This document shows positions 44,410-54,479 of a stretch of DNA of 64,000 bases, piece after piece. The notes beneath the pieces are model-generated. The model was not told the origin of the DNA. It saw only the letters and a program-made list of their open reading frames with translations, and did not search any database. The first letter of the stretch is position 1. The number at the start of each line of letters is the position of its first letter. The position numbers and the translations under genes were made by a program. Source of the stretch: Streptomyces venezuelae (GTDB taxonomy: Bacteria; Actinomycetota; Actinomycetes; Streptomycetales; Streptomycetaceae); the NCBI RefSeq assembly GCF_008642315.1, contig NZ_CP029192.1:7378001-7442000 (forward strand), given 5' to 3'.

Positions 44410-45615
44410 GTGGCCGAGAAGCCGAAGGTAGTCCTGGGGGTCAGCGGCGGCATCGCCGCCTACAAGGCGTGCGAGCTGCTGCGGCGGCTCACCGAGTCCG
44501 GCCATGACGTGCGCGTCGTGCCGACCGCGTCGGCGCTGCACTTCGTGGGCGCCGCTACCTGGTCCGCGCTCTCCGGCCACCCCGTCTCCACCGAGGTCTG
44601 GTCCGACGTCCACGAGGTGCCGCACGTCCGCATCGGCCAGCACGCCGACCTCGTGATCGTCGCCCCCGCCACCGCCGACATGCTCGCCAAGGCGGCCCAC
44701 GGACTCGCCGACGACCTGCTCACCAACACGCTCCTGACGGCCCGCTGTCCGGTGGTCTTCGCCCCCGCCATGCACACCGAGATGTGGGAGCACCCCGCCA
44801 CCCAGGAGAACGTGGCCACGCTGCGGCGCCGCGGCGCGCTCGTCGTCGAGCCCGCGGTCGGCCGGCTCACCGGCGTCGACACCGGCAAGGGCCGCTTCCC
44901 GGACCCCGTCGAGCTCTTCGAGGTCGTACGCCGCGTCCTCGCGCGCAAGGACCTGGCCCAGGACCTCGCGGGCCGCCACGTCGTCGTCAGCGCCGGCGGC
45001 ACCCGTGAGCCGCTCGACCCGGTCCGCTTCCTCGGCAACCGCTCCTCGGGCAAGCAGGGCTACGCGCTGGCCCGCAGCGCCGCCGCCCGCGGCGCCCGTG
45101 TCACGCTCGTGGCCGCCAACGCGGCGCTGCCCGACCCGGCGGGCGTCGACGTCGTGCCGGTCGGCACCGCCGTGCAGCTGCGCGAGGCCGTCGTGAAGGC
45201 CTCCGCCGACGCCGACGCGGTGGTCATGGCGGCCGCCGTGGCCGACTTCCGCCCCGAGACGTACGCCACAGGGAAGATCAAGAAGAAGGACGGCCAGGAG
45301 CCCGCGCCCATCGCGCTGGTCCGCAACCCCGACGTCCTCGCCGAGATCGCGGGGGAGAGGCCCCGCGCGGGCCAGGTGATCGTCGGCTTCGCCGCGGAGA
45401 CGGACGACGTACTGGCCAACGGCCGCGCCAAGCTCGCCCGCAAGGGCTGCGACCTGCTGGTGGTCAACGAGGTCGGCGAGCGCAAGACCTTCGGCTCCGA
45501 GGAGAACGAGGCCGTCGTGCTGGGCGCGGACGGCAGCGAGACACCGGTGCCGTACGGTCCCAAGGAAGCCCTCGCCGACACCGTCTGGGACCTGGTCGCC
45601 CAGCGCCTCTCCTGA
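44410..45615 (+). CDS. coaBC: Bifunctional PPC decarboxylase / PPC synthetase
   Basis: CoaBC makes phosphopantetheine for coenzyme A. The 401-residue product has the N-terminal flavoprotein decarboxylase (VVLGVSGGIAAYKACEL, the catalytic His in VPHVRIGQHADL, and APAMHTEMW, where family members often read PAMN). The C-terminal CTP-dependent synthetase follows (SAGGTREPLDPVRFLGNRSSG, KIKKKDG). GTG 44410 is nine bases after GGGGAG; the GTG at 44404 is too close to it. Confidence 0.94.
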   Translation: MAEKPKVVLGVSGGIAAYKACELLRRLTESGHDVRVVPTASALHFVGAATWSALSGHPVSTEVWSDVHEVPHVRIGQHADLVIVAPATADMLAKAAHGLADDLLTNTLLTARCPVVFAPAMHTEMWEHPATQENVATLRRRGALVVEPAVGRLTGVDTGKGRFPDPVELFEVVRRVLARKDLAQDLAGRHVVVSAGGTREPLDPVRFLGNRSSGKQGYALARSAAARGARVTLVAANAALPDPAGVDVVPVGTAVQLREAVVKASADADAVVMAAAVADFRPETYATGKIKKKDGQEPAPIALVRNPDVLAEIAGERPRAGQVIVGFAAETDDVLANGRAKLARKGCDLLVVNEVGERKTFGSEENEAVVLGADGSETPVPYGPKEALADTVWDLVAQRLS

Positions 45616-45950
45616 CGCCACGCGGCTCTGTGTGTGCTCCCCGTCTCACCATCCGGAACTCGGCCATATTCGAGCGCTTGTCTTGACGGGGTGTCCACAG
45701 GCAGGGCTCAATGTCATCTTCGCCTCATCGGGCGCCTCAAACCCGCCCAAAATCGGGCACGAGGATTCCCGGTGGGGGCCGATCGTCGTACCGCGCAAGG
45801 CAGTGTCGCAGGTCACAGGGCTCCCAAGTGGCGAGACATGTGGTCCGGCGGCCGAGTGTGACCGATAAACTGGTCTCGGACGACGCCGGGCGCAGCTCCC
45901 GGCCGTCCACCCATGATCAGCCAGCAGCCGCTGCAACCACAGGGAGCGAT
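45616..45950 (+). other. metK upstream region
   Basis: This 335-base gap has no credible gene. TTGACG (45683-45688) and TAAACT (45865-45870) are promoter-like hexamers but not a proper pair. I looked for a SAM-type riboswitch and do not recognise one. The ribosome site AGGGAG (45941-45946) serves metK. Confidence 0.4.
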
Positions 45951-47159
45951 GTGTCCCGGCGCCTCTTCACCTCGGAGTCTGTGACCGAGGGTCACCCCGA
46001 CAAGATCGCTGACCAGATCAGCGACACCATTCTCGACGCGCTTCTGCGGGAGGACCCGACCTCCCGGGTCGCCGTGGAAACGCTGATCACCACGGGCCTC
46101 GTCCACGTGGCCGGTGAGGTCACGACGAAGGCGTACGCGCCGATCGCGCAGCTCGTGCGCGACAAGATCCTCGAGATCGGTTACGACTCCTCGAAGAAGG
46201 GCTTCGACGGCGCCTCCTGTGGCGTCTCGGTGTCCATCGGCTCGCAGTCCCCCGACATCGCGCAGGGCGTCGACACGGCGTACGAGAAGCGTGTCGAGGG
46301 CGACGAGGACGAGCTCGACAAGCAGGGCGCGGGCGACCAGGGCCTCATGTTCGGCTATGCCTGCGACGAGACCCCGGAGCTCATGCCGCTCCCGATCCAC
46401 CTCGCGCACCGCCTCTCGCGCCGCCTCTCCGAGGTGCGCAAGAACGGGACCATCCCGTACCTGCGCCCCGACGGCAAGACCCAGGTCACCATCGAGTACG
46501 ACGGCGACAAGGCCGTCCGTCTCGACACGGTCGTCGTCTCCTCGCAGCACGCGTCGGACATCGACCTGGACTCGCTCCTGGCCCCCGACATCCGCGAGTT
46601 CGTCGTCGAGCCCGAGCTGAAGGCGCTCCTCGAGGACGGCATCAAGCTGGAGACCGAGGGCTACCGCCTGCTGGTCAACCCGACCGGACGCTTCGAGATC
46701 GGCGGCCCGATGGGCGACGCCGGCCTCACCGGCCGCAAGATCATCATCGACACGTACGGCGGCATGGCCCGCCACGGCGGCGGCGCCTTCTCCGGCAAGG
46801 ACCCGTCCAAGGTCGACCGCTCCGCCGCGTACGCGATGCGCTGGGTCGCCAAGAACGTCGTCGCCGCCGGTCTCGCGGCCCGCTGCGAGGTCCAGGTCGC
46901 GTACGCGATCGGCAAGGCCGAGCCGGTCGGCCTCTTCGTCGAGACGTTCGGCACGGCCACGATCGACACGGACAAGATCGAGACGGCCATCGGCGAGGTC
47001 TTCGACCTGCGCCCGGCCGCGATCATCCGCGACCTCGACCTGCTCCGCCCGATCTACTCGCAGACCGCGGCGTACGGCCACTTCGGCCGGGCGATCCCCG
47101 ACTTCACGTGGGAGCGCACGGACCGCGTGGAGGCGCTGCGGAAGGCGGCGGGACTGTAG
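45951..47159 (+). CDS. metK: S-adenosylmethionine synthetase
   Basis: MetK makes SAM from methionine and ATP. The 402-residue product shows the signatures [14 protein letters not shown] (about residues 12-25), [12 protein letters not shown] and [19 protein letters not shown] 45951 ([10 protein letters not shown]) has AGGGAG five bases upstream. SAM supply influences antibiotic production in Streptomyces. A strong terminator follows. Confidence 0.97.
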   Translation: MSRRLFTSESVTEGHPDKIADQISDTILDALLREDPTSRVAVETLITTGLVHVAGEVTTKAYAPIAQLVRDKILEIGYDSSKKGFDGASCGVSVSIGSQSPDIAQGVDTAYEKRVEGDEDELDKQGAGDQGLMFGYACDETPELMPLPIHLAHRLSRRLSEVRKNGTIPYLRPDGKTQVTIEYDGDKAVRLDTVVVSSQHASDIDLDSLLAPDIREFVVEPELKALLEDGIKLETEGYRLLVNPTGRFEIGGPMGDAGLTGRKIIIDTYGGMARHGGGAFSGKDPSKVDRSAAYAMRWVAKNVVAAGLAARCEVQVAYAIGKAEPVGLFVETFGTATIDTDKIETAIGEVFDLRPAAIIRDLDLLRPIYSQTAAYGHFGRAIPDFTWERTDRVEALRKAAGL

Positions 47160-47183
47160 TCCTCGCCCTCTCCCGGTCACTGT

Positions 47184-47227
47184 CGATGCCCGGTACCCCT
47201 GCGGGGGTGCCGGGCATCGGCGTTTTT
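47184..47227 (+). terminator. Terminator after metK
   Basis: A 16-bp stem with one G-U pair (47184-47199 with 47204-47219) and a TGCG loop is followed by GCGTTTTT. Confidence 0.9.
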
Positions 47228-47271
47228 GCGGCCGTGCGGCCGTGTCAGTGCGGTCTGGTAGGAATGCAGCT

Positions 47272-49482
47272 GTGAGCAGGGAGAACGAGGTCGAGGGCGG
47301 GGGAGCCGAGGAGCCGGAGCAGCTCGCGCTGATTCGTGAGTCGGTGCGCAGGGCCAAGGTGCCGCGTGCCAAGCCCCGGACCTGGCGGGGGGCCGCGCTG
47401 GCCAAGGAGCTGCCGGTCGCGCGCGTGCTCGTGGACAAGGGTGTGCTGCACCTCGACCGCTATTTCGACTACGCCGTGCCGCAGGAGCTGGACGCCGAGG
47501 CGCAGCCCGGGGTGCGGGTCCGGGTGCGGTTCGGGGCCGGGTCGCGGAACGTGCGGGAGGGGCGGCGTGAAGGTGGCGGGCTGATCGACGGGTTCATCGT
47601 CGAGCGGTGCGCGGAGACGGAGTACACGGGGCCGCTTGCGGCGCTGGCGCAGGTCGTGTCGCCGGAGCCGGTGCTCGACTCCGGGCTCCTGGAGCTGGCG
47701 AGGGCCGTCGCCGACCGGTACGCGGGCAGTCTCGCCGACGTGCTGCAGCTCGCGGTGCCGCCCCGGCACGCGCGGGCCGAGTCCAAGGCGGCTCCCGAGC
47801 CGCCCGCCCCGCCGGCCGCGCCCGAACCGGGGAGCTGGGGGAGGTACGGGCACGGGCCGGAGTTCCTGCGCTCCCTCGCCTCGGGGGGCGCGCCCCGCGC
47901 CGTGTGGACGGCGTTGCCCGGGCCGCAGTGGGCCGAGGAGATCGCCCGCGCCGTCCAGGCCACCCTCGCCTCCGGGCGGGGCGCGCTCGTCGTCGTGCCG
48001 ACCGGGCGGCCCGCCGCGCGCGTGGACGCCGCGCTCACCGAGCTGCTCGGCCCCGGGCAGCATGCGCTGCTCACCGCCGACGCCGGGCAGGAGCGGCGCT
48101 ACCAGGAGTGGCTCGCCGTGCGGCGCGGGACCGTGCGGGCCGTCGTCGGCACCCGGGCCGCCATGTTCGCGCCCGTACGGAACCTGGGCCTCGTCGTCGT
48201 CTGGGACGACGGGGACTCCAACCACAGCGACGACCGGGCCCCTTTTCCGCATGTGCGAGAAGTGTTGGAGCTGCGGGCCACGCGGGACAAGTGCGGCTTC
48301 CTGCTCGGGAGTTGGAGTTGCACGGTCGAGGCGGCGCAACTCGTCGAGAGCGGGTGGGCCGCGCCGCTCGTCGCCGACCGCGAGCAGGTGCGGGGGAACG
48401 CGCCGCTCGTGCGGACCGTGGGCGACCTGGACCTCGCGCGGGACGAGGCGGCGCGGGCCGCGCGCTTGCCGACGCTGGCGTGGCAGGTCGCCCGTGAGGG
48501 GCTGAAGCACGGGCCCGTCCTGGTGCAGGTGCCGCGGCGCGGGTATGTGCCGCGGCTCGCCTGCGAGCGCTGCCGTGAGCCCGCACGGTGCCGCCACTGC
48601 GCCGGGCCCCTGGAGGCGCAGGAGAGCGGGGCGGCCCTGCGGTGCGGCTGGTGCGGCGTGGCGGAGGCCGCTTGGCACTGCGAGTCCTGCGGCGGGTTCC
48701 GGCTGCGGGCACAGGTCGTCGGGGCGCGCAGGACCGCGGAGGAGCTGGGCCGGGCGTTCCCCGCGGTGCCGGTGCGGACGTCGGGCCGCGAGCAGGTTCT
48801 CGACACGGTGCCGGGGGCGCCGGCGCTGGTGGTGAGCACACCGGGTGCGGAGCCCGTGGCCGAGGGCGGTTACGCGGCCGCCCTGCTGCTCGACGGCTGG
48901 GCGATGCTTGGCCGGCCCGACCTGCGGGCGGGCGAGGACGCGCTGCGGCGGTGGGTCGGTGCCGCGGCACTGGTCCGTCCGCAGGGCGTGGGCGGCACGG
49001 TGGTGGTCGTGGCCGAGCCGACCCTGCGGCCGGTGCAGGCGCTGGTGCGGTGGGACCCGGTGGGCCACGCGGTGCGGGAACTCGCGGAGCGCGCCGAGCT
49101 GGGCTTCCCGCCGGTGTCGCGCATGGCGGCGGTGGCGGGTCCGTCCGAGGCGCTCGCGGAGTTCCTGGCGGGTGCGGAACTGCCGGGGGACGCGGTGGTG
49201 TTGGGGCCGGTTCCGGTGCGGGGTGGCGGGCCGGGAGGTCCCGGCGGTCCTGGCGGGGGCGGCGGGGCCGGTTCCGGGGGGTCGCGGCGTGGTGCGGGGG
49301 CGGCGCCCGCGTCCGAGCCGTGGGAGCGGGTGCTGATCCGGGTGCCGCCGGGCAGCGGGGCGGCTCTCGCCGCTTCGCTGAAGACGGCGCAGGCGGCGCG
49401 GATGGCGCGGGGGGCGAAGGGTGCGCGGGAGGCGGGGGGAGAGCCCGTGCGGGTGCGGGTCGATCCGTTGGACATCGGGTGA
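47272..49482 (+). CDS. priA: PriA-like primosomal protein, inactive helicase
   Basis: PriA recognises forked DNA to restart replication. The 736-residue product keeps the N-terminal 3' DNA-binding domain (LDRYFDYAVPQELDAEAQPG) and the paired zinc motifs (CERC, CRHC, CGWC, CESC around residues 430-485). The Walker A lysine is absent (LPGPQWAEEIARAVQ where GVTGSGKT is expected) and the DEEH box reads WDDGDSNH, so helicase activity is unlikely. This loss is known in actinobacteria. GTG 47272 is chosen. A low-complexity Gly/Ser-rich stretch lies near residue 655-675. Confidence 0.93.
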   Translation: MSRENEVEGGGAEEPEQLALIRESVRRAKVPRAKPRTWRGAALAKELPVARVLVDKGVLHLDRYFDYAVPQELDAEAQPGVRVRVRFGAGSRNVREGRREGGGLIDGFIVERCAETEYTGPLAALAQVVSPEPVLDSGLLELARAVADRYAGSLADVLQLAVPPRHARAESKAAPEPPAPPAAPEPGSWGRYGHGPEFLRSLASGGAPRAVWTALPGPQWAEEIARAVQATLASGRGALVVVPTGRPAARVDAALTELLGPGQHALLTADAGQERRYQEWLAVRRGTVRAVVGTRAAMFAPVRNLGLVVVWDDGDSNHSDDRAPFPHVREVLELRATRDKCGFLLGSWSCTVEAAQLVESGWAAPLVADREQVRGNAPLVRTVGDLDLARDEAARAARLPTLAWQVAREGLKHGPVLVQVPRRGYVPRLACERCREPARCRHCAGPLEAQESGAALRCGWCGVAEAAWHCESCGGFRLRAQVVGARRTAEELGRAFPAVPVRTSGREQVLDTVPGAPALVVSTPGAEPVAEGGYAAALLLDGWAMLGRPDLRAGEDALRRWVGAAALVRPQGVGGTVVVVAEPTLRPVQALVRWDPVGHAVRELAERAELGFPPVSRMAAVAGPSEALAEFLAGAELPGDAVVLGPVPVRGGGPGGPGGPGGGGGAGSGGSRRGAGAAPASEPWERVLIRVPPGSGAALAASLKTAQAARMARGAKGAREAGGEPVRVRVDPLDIG

Positions 49483-49507
49483 GCCGGTTCTGAGCGGTTC
49501 CTCCGTA

Positions 49508-49549
49508 CGGGGTTCGTTCACCCCCGCGCGGGGTTCGTTCACCTCCGCA
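49508..49549 (+). repeat. 21-bp tandem duplication after priA
   Basis: CGGGGTTCGTTCACCCCCGCG (49508-49528 less the last base shown as unit 1) is followed directly by a near-identical second 21-base unit (49529-49549). It lies in the priA-to-HTH gap. Confidence 0.7.
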
Positions 49550-49654
49550 CGAAGCCCAACGGTGGTCCCCATGAAGCCGCCGCCCCCATGAAGCTGCCCC
49601 CTCGTCCTTGGCGGAGGAGCGAGAGGGCAGCGGTCGTCGGGGTGTGCGGCGGGG

Positions 49655-50488
<834 letters not shown>

Positions 50489-50491
50489 TCA

Positions 50492-51436
50492 GTGAAGCTT
50501 GTCTTCGCCGGCACTCCCGAGGTCGCCGTCCCCGCGCTGGACGCCCTGATCGCCTCCGACCGGCACGAGGTCGCCGCCGTGGTGACCCGCCCGGACGCGC
50601 CTGCGGGGCGGGGCCGCAGGCTCGTCGCGAGCCCGGTCGCGGAGCGCGCGGAGGAGGCCGGCATCGAGGTGCTCAAGCCCGCCAAGCCGCGCGACGAGGA
50701 CTTCCTGGCGCGGCTGCGCGAGATCGGCCCCGACTGCTGCCCCGTCGTCGCGTACGGCGCGCTGCTGCCGAAGACCGCCCTGGACATCCCGGCCCGCGGC
50801 TGGGTCAACCTGCACTTCTCGCTGCTGCCCGCGTGGCGCGGCGCCGCGCCGGTGCAGCACGCGGTGATGGCGGGCGACGAGATCACCGGCGCCTCCACCT
50901 TCCTGATCGAGCAGGGCCTCGACTCCGGGCCCGTGTACGGCACGGTCACCGAAGCGGTGCGGCCCACCGACACCAGCGGGGACCTGCTCACGCGCCTGGC
51001 GTTCGCGGGCTCCGGCCTGCTGGTCGCGACGATGGACGGCATCGAGGACGGGAGCCTGCAGGCGGTGTCGCAGCCCGCCGACGGCGTCACCCTCGCCCCG
51101 AAGATCACCGTCGAGGACGCGCAGGTGGACTGGGCGGCGCCCGCGATGCGGGTGGACCGTGTCGTGCGGGGCTGCACCCCCGCGCCCGGCGCCTGGACCG
51201 TCTTCCGCGGCGAGCGGCTGAAGATCATCCAGGCCGGCCTCGTCCAGGACCGCACCGACCTCGCGCCCGGTGAGATCTCCGCGGCGAAGAACAACGTGTA
51301 CGTCGGTTCCGGTTCGCACGCCGTCGAGCTGCTCTGGGTCCAGCCGCAGGGCAAGAAGCCGATGCGCGGAGCGGACTGGGCACGCGGGGTCCGGATCGCC
51401 CCGGGTGAGCGGATGGGGCGCGGCGACGTAGGCTGA
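50492..51436 (+). CDS. fmt: Methionyl-tRNA formyltransferase
   Basis: Fmt formylates initiator Met-tRNA. The 314-residue product has [15 protein letters not shown], the catalytic Asn/His/Asp region [19 protein letters not shown] (about residues 106-124) with ITGAS, and a C-terminal tRNA-binding domain. GTG 50492 is preceded by GAGG. rsmB follows 67 bases later; fmt-rsmB is a conserved pair. Confidence 0.95.
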   Translation: MKLVFAGTPEVAVPALDALIASDRHEVAAVVTRPDAPAGRGRRLVASPVAERAEEAGIEVLKPAKPRDEDFLARLREIGPDCCPVVAYGALLPKTALDIPARGWVNLHFSLLPAWRGAAPVQHAVMAGDEITGASTFLIEQGLDSGPVYGTVTEAVRPTDTSGDLLTRLAFAGSGLLVATMDGIEDGSLQAVSQPADGVTLAPKITVEDAQVDWAAPAMRVDRVVRGCTPAPGAWTVFRGERLKIIQAGLVQDRTDLAPGEISAAKNNVYVGSGSHAVELLWVQPQGKKPMRGADWARGVRIAPGERMGRGDVG

Positions 51437-51503
51437 GTTGGTTCGGAACCATTCCCACTCGGACCACTTCAGCACTCGGACCCATTTCAGCAGCGGAGCA
51501 CCT

Positions 51504-52946
51504 TTGAACGACCAGCCGAACCGGCGACCCCGCAAGCCTTCCGGGAAGTCCGGCAAGCCCTACCGCCGCCCCCAGAAGGACCCCGTCCGCTACCTCGCCT
51601 TCGAGGCGCTGCGGGCGGTCGACGAGCGCGACGCGTACGCCAACCTCGTCCTGCCGCCCCTCCTCAAGAAGGCGCGCGACAAGGGCGACTTCGACACGCG
51701 GGACGCGGCGCTCGCCACCGAGCTGGTCTACGGAACGCTCCGCCGCCAGGGGACGTACGACGCGATCGTCGCGGCCTGCATCGACCGGCCGCTGCGCGAG
51801 GTCGACCCGCCGGTCCTCGACGTGCTCAACCTCGGCGTGCACCAGCTGCTCGGCACGCGCATCCCGACGCACGCGGCCGTCTCCGCCTCGGTGGAGCTGG
51901 CCCGCGTGGTGCTCGGCGACGGGCGCGCCAAGTTCGTCAACGCCGTGCTGCGCAAGGTCTCCCAGGACGACCTCGACGGCTGGGTGGAGAAGGTCGCGCC
52001 GCCCTACGACGAGGACGCCGAGGACCACCTCGCCATCGTCCACTCCCACCCGCGCTGGGTCGTCTCGGCGCTGTGGGACTCGCTCGGCGGTGGCCGCGCC
52101 GGCATCGAGGACCTGCTGGAGGCGGACAACGAGCGGCCCGAGGTGACGCTCGTGGCGCGCCCCGGCCGCACCACCGCCGACGAACTCCTCGACTCCGTCG
52201 GCGAGGACTCCGCGCTGCCCGGGCGCTGGTCGCCGTATGCCGTGCGGCTCAGCGAGGGCGGCGAACCCGGCTCCCTGGAGGCCGTGCGCGAGGGGCGCGC
52301 GGGCGTCCAGGACGAGGGCAGCCAGCTGGTCGCGCTCGCACTCGCGAACGCCCCGCTGGACGGGCCCGACGAGAAGTGGCTCGACGGCTGCGCGGGCCCC
52401 GGCGGCAAGGCGGCCCTGCTCGCCGGACTCGCCGCCCAGCGCGGCGCCGCGCTGCTCGCCTCCGAGAAGCAGCCGCACCGGGCCGGCCTCGTCGCCCAGG
52501 CGCTCGCCGGGAACCCCGGCCCCTACCAGGTCATCGCGGCCGACGGCACCCGCCCGCCGTGGCGGCCCGGCACCTTCGACCGCGTCCTGATGGACGTGCC
52601 CTGCACGGGACTCGGCGCCCTGCGCCGCCGCCCCGAGGCCCGCTGGCGTCGCCGCCCGCAGGACCTGGACGGCTTCGCGCCGCTCCAGCGCGCGCTGCTG
52701 CGCAACGCGTTGGAGTCGGTGCGGGTCGGCGGCATCGTCGGGTACGCCACGTGCTCCCCGCACCTCGCCGAGACGCGGGCCGTCGTGGACGACGTCCTCA
52801 AGCACGGCGGCGGCGCCGAACTCGTCGACGCGCGGCCGCTGATGCAGGGCGTTCCGGCGCTGGGCGACGGCCCCGACGTACAGCTGTGGCCGCATCTGCA
52901 CGGGACGGACGCGATGTACCTGGCGCTGATCCGGCGCACCGCCTGA
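51504..52946 (+). CDS. rsmB: 16S rRNA m5C967 methyltransferase RsmB
   Basis: RsmB methylates C967 of 16S rRNA with SAM. The 480-residue product has an N-terminal NusB-like RNA-binding domain (AFEALRAVDERDAYANLVLPP), then the Rossmann methyltransferase: DGCAGPGGKAALLA, DVPCTGLGALRRRPE (first cysteine) and GYATCSPHLAETRAVV (second cysteine). The TTG start at 51504 is chosen over GTG 51438 because a GGAGCA site lies before it. Confidence 0.95.
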   Translation: MNDQPNRRPRKPSGKSGKPYRRPQKDPVRYLAFEALRAVDERDAYANLVLPPLLKKARDKGDFDTRDAALATELVYGTLRRQGTYDAIVAACIDRPLREVDPPVLDVLNLGVHQLLGTRIPTHAAVSASVELARVVLGDGRAKFVNAVLRKVSQDDLDGWVEKVAPPYDEDAEDHLAIVHSHPRWVVSALWDSLGGGRAGIEDLLEADNERPEVTLVARPGRTTADELLDSVGEDSALPGRWSPYAVRLSEGGEPGSLEAVREGRAGVQDEGSQLVALALANAPLDGPDEKWLDGCAGPGGKAALLAGLAAQRGAALLASEKQPHRAGLVAQALAGNPGPYQVIAADGTRPPWRPGTFDRVLMDVPCTGLGALRRRPEARWRRRPQDLDGFAPLQRALLRNALESVRVGGIVGYATCSPHLAETRAVVDDVLKHGGGAELVDARPLMQGVPALGDGPDVQLWPHLHGTDAMYLALIRRTA

Positions 52947-53003
52947 CCTGGCGCACCGTCTGATCGCGCCGTCCGACCGCATCGTCTGATCCGGCGCACC
53001 GCC
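52926..53003 (+). repeat. Direct repeat spanning the rsmB end
   Basis: CTGATCCGGCGCACCGCC occurs at 52926-52943, inside the last rsmB codons, and again 60 bases later at 52986-53003 after the stop. The stretch between has a related partial unit near 52948-52965. It looks like slippage or duplication of the rsmB 3' end. Confidence 0.7.
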
Positions 53004-53153
53004 CGGCCCCTCGCTCGGGGTGACCCCTCGCTCCGGGTGACAGCTCGGGCGCGGTTGGCGCGTCCGCCGTGTGCGGGCTCGTCGCCGCCCTAGAGTCTCC
53101 GTTCGTCACCCGGTTCCACCGCACCGGGACCGTGTGCTTCGGAGGGGCGGGGA

Positions 53154-54479
53154 GTGAGGCCGGTCAGCGCGGCGCCGCCGGATCCGACGGAGTCACGGTC
53201 CGACGTACGGGCCACGTGGCGGGCCCGGCTGCGCGAGGCCGTCGTGCCGCTCGCCGGGCGTGGTTTCCGGCTGCACTGGTGCGGCTGCCTGTTGTCGTGG
53301 GCGGGTTCGGCCGTCGCCCCGCTGGCGCTCGCTTTCGCCGCGCTCGCCACCGGCGGTGGCCCGCAGACCCTGGGGATCGTGCTCGCGGCCGGCGTCCTGC
53401 CACAGATCGTCCTGCTGCCGCTCGGTGGCGTGATCGCAGACCGGTACCACCGCTTCCGGGTGATGGTGTGGTGCAACGTCGTGTGCGCGCTCGTCGAGAC
53501 GGCGGCCGCGTGTCTGCTCTGGTCGGGAGCCGTCCACACCTGGCAGCTCGCGGTCACGTCGGGGGTGTGCGGCTCGGCGAGCGCCTTCTTCGTGCCTGCG
53601 GCGGACGGTGCCGTCGTCGAGGTGGTGCCGACCGGACAGCGGCGCACGGCCAACGCCCTCCTGAAGTTCGGGCAGAACATGGGGAAGATGGCGGGACCGG
53701 CGCTCGGCGGCGTGCTCATCGCCGCGGCGGGCCCGGCCCTGGCGCTCGTCTGGGACGCGGTGACGTTCGCGGTGTCTGCCGTGCTGTTCGCGCGGATCAA
53801 GGTGGACCGGGCGGCCGTACGTCCGGACTCCGCGGCGCCACGCGAGGGCAGGCCGGGTAGGGGCCTGCGGGGTGAGATGGGACGCGGCTGGCAGGAGGTG
53901 TGGCAGCGGCGCTGGCTGGCGGTGATGGTGTGCCAGGCCGCCGTGACCGGCTCCGCGTGGCTGGCGGGCTACCAGATGCTGGGGCCCCTGTACGCGCAAC
54001 GGGTCCTCGGCGGGGCCGCGCTGTGGGGCGTGGTCGTGTCCGCGTTCACCGGCGGTCTGATCGCGGGGGCCGCGCTGGCACTCGCGTGGCGGCCGTCCGC
54101 CGCGGGTGCCGTCGTGTGCGGGGGGACGGTGATGCTGGCCCTGCCCCTCGCGGCGATGGCCGTCCGTGCCCCGCTGCCCGCGCTGGTGGCCGCCTTCGTT
54201 GTGGCGGGTGCGGGCCTGGAGCTCGCCATGGTCGTATGGCTCTCGCTGCTCCAGGAACGCATCCCGGGCGACCGGCTCAGCCGGGTCCTGTCGTACTCGA
54301 CGCTCGGCCAGATGCTGCCCGTACCCGTCGCCTACCTCCTGACCGGGCCCGTGGCCGCCCGGCTCGGACTGGACACCACCCTCGTCTGGGCGGCTGCCGT
54401 CGTCATGGCCGCCGCGCTGCTCCCGCTGGTCCTGCCACAGGTGCGGCGCCTCACCATCACGCCCACGACAAGGCCTTAG
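53154..54479 (+). CDS. MFS transporter
   Basis: The 441-residue product has about twelve membrane segments in two halves of six, with a cytoplasmic basic N-terminus and the loop GVIADRYHRFRVMV (about residues 92-105) typical of the major facilitator signature (GXXXDRxGRR-like). A charged loop of about 35 residues divides the halves. It is likely an exporter, but the substrate is not predictable. The GTG start has GGGGAG upstream. Its end overlaps the convergent MMPL gene by four bases. Confidence 0.88.
   Translation: MRPVSAAPPDPTESRSDVRATWRARLREAVVPLAGRGFRLHWCGCLLSWAGSAVAPLALAFAALATGGGPQTLGIVLAAGVLPQIVLLPLGGVIADRYHRFRVMVWCNVVCALVETAAACLLWSGAVHTWQLAVTSGVCGSASAFFVPAADGAVVEVVPTGQRRTANALLKFGQNMGKMAGPALGGVLIAAAGPALALVWDAVTFAVSAVLFARIKVDRAAVRPDSAAPREGRPGRGLRGEMGRGWQEVWQRRWLAVMVCQAAVTGSAWLAGYQMLGPLYAQRVLGGAALWGVVVSAFTGGLIAGAALALAWRPSAAGAVVCGGTVMLALPLAAMAVRAPLPALVAAFVVAGAGLELAMVVWLSLLQERIPGDRLSRVLSYSTLGQMLPVPVAYLLTGPVAARLGLDTTLVWAAAVVMAAALLPLVLPQVRRLTITPTTRP

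Noticed and set aside
45616..45950. Possible SAM riboswitch upstream of metK
   Set aside because: No SAM-I, SAM-II or SAM-IV core could be recognised; a covariance search would be decisive.
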